Source: RI-231 sp041394905
GTDB lineage: Bacteria; Acidobacteriota; Terriglobia; Bryobacterales; UBA6623
Direction of reading: 5' to 3'
Length of the DNA: 64,000 bases
Assembly (NCBI GenBank): GCA_041394905.1
Contig: JAWKHJ010000002.1
Coordinates: 558,001-622,000 of the forward strand
Numbering within the stretch: position 1 is the first letter of the stretch; the number at the start of each line of letters is the position of its first letter. Positions 61,732 through 64,000 of the stretch are shown piece after piece. The notes beneath the pieces were generated by a model. It was not told the DNA's origin, made no database searches, and saw only the letters and a list, made by a program, of their open reading frames with translations. Both the position numbers and the translations under genes were made by a program.

Positions 61732-61760
61732 AACCTATCGGAAATGAAGCAAGAAATCAA
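61732..61760 (-). promoter_or_regulatory. Promoter of the riboswitch-receptor transcript
   Basis: Minus-strand TTGATT (61755-61760) and TAGGTT (61732-61737) are separated by exactly 17 bp, with the riboswitch beginning a few bases downstream. The surrounding 120 bp are AT-rich compared with the window, which adds weight. Confidence 0.5.
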
Positions 61761-61995
61761 GAGCTATGAAGCAACGAAATGCACAACGCGCAACTTGTTG
61801 TTGTGACGTCTTCGTTTTGCGCCTCATTTCTAAAAAACGAAACTGAGACCTGAATATCTTACATGAGAAAATTGAGCTCTTGGTCGGTCGCACCCGCCAA
61901 GGTCCAACTCAATGCATCGTGGCGCGAGCCGCCAGGCTTGCCGGGTGGCGAGTCATCGCGACCGAAAGCCCTGTCACGACGATCCGCAAACGCAA

Positions 61996-62024
61996 GAAGG
62001 GGCGCGATCGACTCGCGCCCCTTC
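61996..62024 (-). terminator. Terminator of rpmE
   Basis: GAAGGGGCGCGA and TCGCGCCCCTTC form a perfect 12-bp stem with a 5-base loop, 24 bp after the rpmE stop on the minus strand, followed by TTGCGTTTGCGG. Stem quality and position support termination, although the T-run is broken. Confidence 0.7.
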
Positions 62025-62048
62025 CAGAAACCAACACTAGCGGTTGCG

Positions 62049-62267
62049 CTAGTTGTTGTTCGATGCCGGCCGGCCGTACTTGCGGCGGAAGCGTTCCACG
62101 CGTCCGGCCGTGTCGACCAACTTCTGCTTACCCGTGAAGAACGGATGGCAGGCCGAGCAAATCTCCAAGTGGATGTCGCCCTTGTGCGTCGAACGCGTTT
62201 CGAACTCGTCTCCGCACGCACAGCGAACTTTCACGACGTGGTAGTCGGGATGGATAGCGGCTTTCAT
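62049..62267 (-). CDS. rpmE: 50S ribosomal protein L31, zinc-binding (C+) form
   Basis: 72 residues, full length. MKAAIHPDYHVVKVRCACGD, EFETRSTHKGDIHLEICSAC, HPFFTGKQKLVDTAGRVERF, RRKYGRPASNNN. Cys16, Cys18, Cys37 and Cys40 make the zinc site of the C+ form, which many bacteria replace by a Cys-less paralogue under zinc limitation. A standalone gene with its own terminator. The 145-bp gap to the subtilase gene shows no other element. Confidence 0.97.
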   Translation of the reverse strand: MKAAIHPDYHVVKVRCACGDEFETRSTHKGDIHLEICSACHPFFTGKQKLVDTAGRVERFRRKYGRPASNNN

Positions 62268-62412
62268 TCCTCGAACCCTCTCTTCAAAGACAGTCTCCTC
62301 CGATCATAGCACGCGGCTGGCCAAAGCAAAGATGTAACGCAAAGCCGGACAGCGCGCGTCCAAGTCCTCGGAAGCGCTTCCCGGAGAACGATGAAGGCTC
62401 CGGGAGGTTGAT

Positions 62413-64000
62413 GTGAAGCAAATTTCGTCTCGCCGTGTGTTCGTTACGGCGTTGATTTTATTGGGGTTGGCGGGCAGTGCGCTTGCCGCCGAGGTTCCGT
62501 TCGACTACGTCGTGGTTCTGCGTGCGCCTTCGGTCGCCAAGAGCCTTTCACCGTCGCGCGCCAAGCAGGACGCCGCACGTATCAAGGCCATGGGCGCGTC
62601 CGTCGTCGAAGCGCAAGCCCCGGTGAAGGAGGCGCTCGCGGCACGCGGCGTCCAAGTCACAGGCTCCGTCCACAATGTTCTCAACGCGGTCTTCGTGCGC
62701 GCCACACGCGAGCAGGCGCGGACTCTCGGCGAGGTCGCGGGCGTCGCGCGTGTCATGCGCATGCGCCGCTTCAAGCCGCTGCTCAATCGTGCATCGCAAA
62801 TCGTACGTGCTGACGAAGCCATCCAGGCGCTCGGCGGATCCGGCCGTGCAGGCGAAGGCATCCGCATCGGAGTCATCGACACCGGCATCGACCAAACGCA
62901 CCCCGCCTTCCAGGACAACCAAGTCAGCCCGCCGGCCGGCTTCCCTAAGGGACGCCCCGAAGACCTCTCCTACACCAACAACAAGATCATCGCCGCGCGC
63001 AGCTACGTCCACCTGCTCAATCCGGCCGATGCCGCTTACTCGCGTCCCGATGACTACACGCCGCGCGACCGCACCGGCCACGGAACCGCCGTCGCCATGA
63101 TCGCCGCCGGACGGCCCGTCAACTCGCCCGTCGGTTTGCTCACCGGGGTTGCTCCGAAGGCTTTCCTCGGCAACTACAAGATCTTCGGTTCGCCCGACCT
63201 CAACGAGTTCACCAACGACGGCGCCATCCTGGCCGCCATGGACGACGCCGTCGTCGACGGCATGGACATCCTCACCGTCAGCTTCAGCGCCGTCGCTCAG
63301 TATCCCTGGGATGAAGCCTGCGACGACGGCGCGTCGTTCTGCGACCCGTCGCCGAAGCCACTCAATACGTCATCGATAGCTTTGGCCTCGTGATCGTCGC
63401 TGCTGCAGGGAACGCCGGCGCCTTTGGCGAACAACAGTTCCCCACGCGCAACACCATCTCGACGCCCGGCACTGCGCCCGGCGTCATCACCGTCAGCGCC
63501 ACGGTGAACGCGCGCCAGCTCCAGCAATCGGTTGAAATTCCCGGCACACGCTTCGCCCGCCTTGCCCGGGGCCAGGCCCGAACTCGGAAGGACGATCCAG
63601 GCGCGGGCTGTTGATGCCTTCGACCTCGGCGACTCGCTCGTGTGCAGCGCGTTCCCCGCCGGTTCCATGCAAGGCGCCATCGCGGTGATCGACCGTGGCG
63701 GCTGCGACCTTGAGTTCAAGATCGAGTTCGCCGAACAAGCCGGCGCCATCGCAGCCGTCATCATCAACGTCGAAGGCCGTGACGCCCCAGAGGTCATGCT
63801 CGGCCTCGAGACCACCGACATTCCAGCCTTCTCGATTGGCTACTCCGACGGACAGCAACTCATCACCTACCTGCAAAACAGCAACTCCGATCTGGTCACG
63901 CTCAACCCCACCCTCCGCGCGGTCGACTTTGCCTCTGACCAAGTTGCGCCGTTTAGCTCGCGAGGACCCGGTATCGGCGGCGTGCTCAAGCCGGAAATCG
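62413..64000 (+). CDS. Subtilisin-like serine protease (S8) with PA domain (partial, frameshifted)
   Basis: Secreted protease cut by the window end. GTG start at 62413 after GGGAGG; signal peptide MKQISSRRVFVTALILLGLA to ALAAE. An inhibitor-type propeptide (FDYVVVLRAPSVAKSLSP) follows, then the catalytic domain with Asp156 in GVIDTGIDQTHPAF and His223 in DRTGHGTAVAMIAAG. A shift near 63355 leads to FGLVIVAAAGNAGAFGEQQF (oxyanion Asn region), and a second near 63550 to an inserted PA domain (GAIAVIDRGGCDLEFKIEFA, AVIINVEGRDAPEVM). FSSRGPGIGGVLKPEI at the edge directly precedes the catalytic Ser, which is beyond the window. Confidence 0.9.

Noticed and set aside
1..64000. CRISPR arrays, prophage genes and insertion sequences
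   Set aside because: No regularly spaced direct repeats, phage structural genes, integrases or transposases could be recognised anywhere.

Overview
The window is high-GC bacterial chromosome, most likely from an Acidobacteriota member near Bryobacterales/Solibacter. The main reason is nine large TonB-dependent receptors in 64 kb, most of them Oar-like with an N-terminal carboxypeptidase-regulatory-like (CarboxypepD_reg) domain. Further support comes from a HEAT-repeat sulfatase, two secreted multi-CarboxypepD_reg proteins and a cyclically permuted mutarotase/SSF fusion. Housekeeping markers are smc, priA, rpmE (zinc-binding C+ form) and a selenocysteine tRNA. The lineage is inferred from gene content; no rRNA gene is present.

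Layout. 1-7.9 kb: three tandem minus-strand Oar-like receptors, the first cut by the window edge. 7.9-8.7 kb: an unrecognised minus-strand gene. 8.8-11.2 kb: a plus-strand receptor. 11.2-14.7 kb: a minus-strand operon of FG-GAP/VCBS-repeat protein, sulfatase, and a small protein ending in Gly-Gly that resembles a ubiquitin-like beta-grasp protein. 14.8-20.7 kb (plus): LpxL-type acyltransferase, TPR lipoprotein, FAD-dependent oxidoreductase, membrane-anchored coiled-coil protein. 20.9-27.9 kb: two tandem plus-strand receptors, each followed by a hairpin. 28.0-29.0 kb: phosphodiesterase-like lipoprotein, convergent with smc (29.0-32.7 kb). 33.0-36.6 kb: beta-propeller protein and a receptor without the regulatory domain. 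36.7-40.6 kb: tRNA-Sec followed 10 bp later by a glucosylglycerate (compatible solute) cluster of phosphatase, synthase and GH13_18 phosphorylase. 40.6-41.7 kb: App1-like phosphatase. 41.9-45.3 kb: another receptor. 45.3-48.4 kb: a MarR-type regulator with a Cys-rich tail, divergent from protoglobin across two palindromic operators, then ABC-2 permease, DUF420 protein and zinc-ribbon protein. 48.4-54.1 kb: a minus-strand operon of mutarotase/SSF fusion and two CarboxypepD_reg proteins with overlapping ends. 54.2-56.5 kb: SprT-like metalloprotease, MFS transporter and a 38-aa membrane peptide. 56.5-59.0 kb: priA. 59.0-61.8 kb: BtuB-like receptor under a cobalamin riboswitch. 62.0-64.0 kb: rpmE and the 5' part of a subtilase with a PA domain.

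A dominant property is patchy frameshifting. Stretches near 1.4-8.7, 14.7-24.3 and 41.9-48.3 kb carry many one- or two-base indels in otherwise recognisable genes, while others (33-37.5, 38.8-41.7, 48.4-51.6, 54.2-63.3 kb) are almost clean. Essential genes such as smc are hit too, so poor consensus sequence is likelier than mass pseudogenisation. Frameshifted genes are given as single CDS spans and their proteins were read across frames.

Functionally the window describes an aerobic or facultative heterotroph that takes up polymers or large nutrients (receptors, sulfatase, mutarotase-transporter), obtains B12, makes or recycles glucosylglycerate, and has a candidate oxygen/NO/redox-responsive module built around protoglobin.
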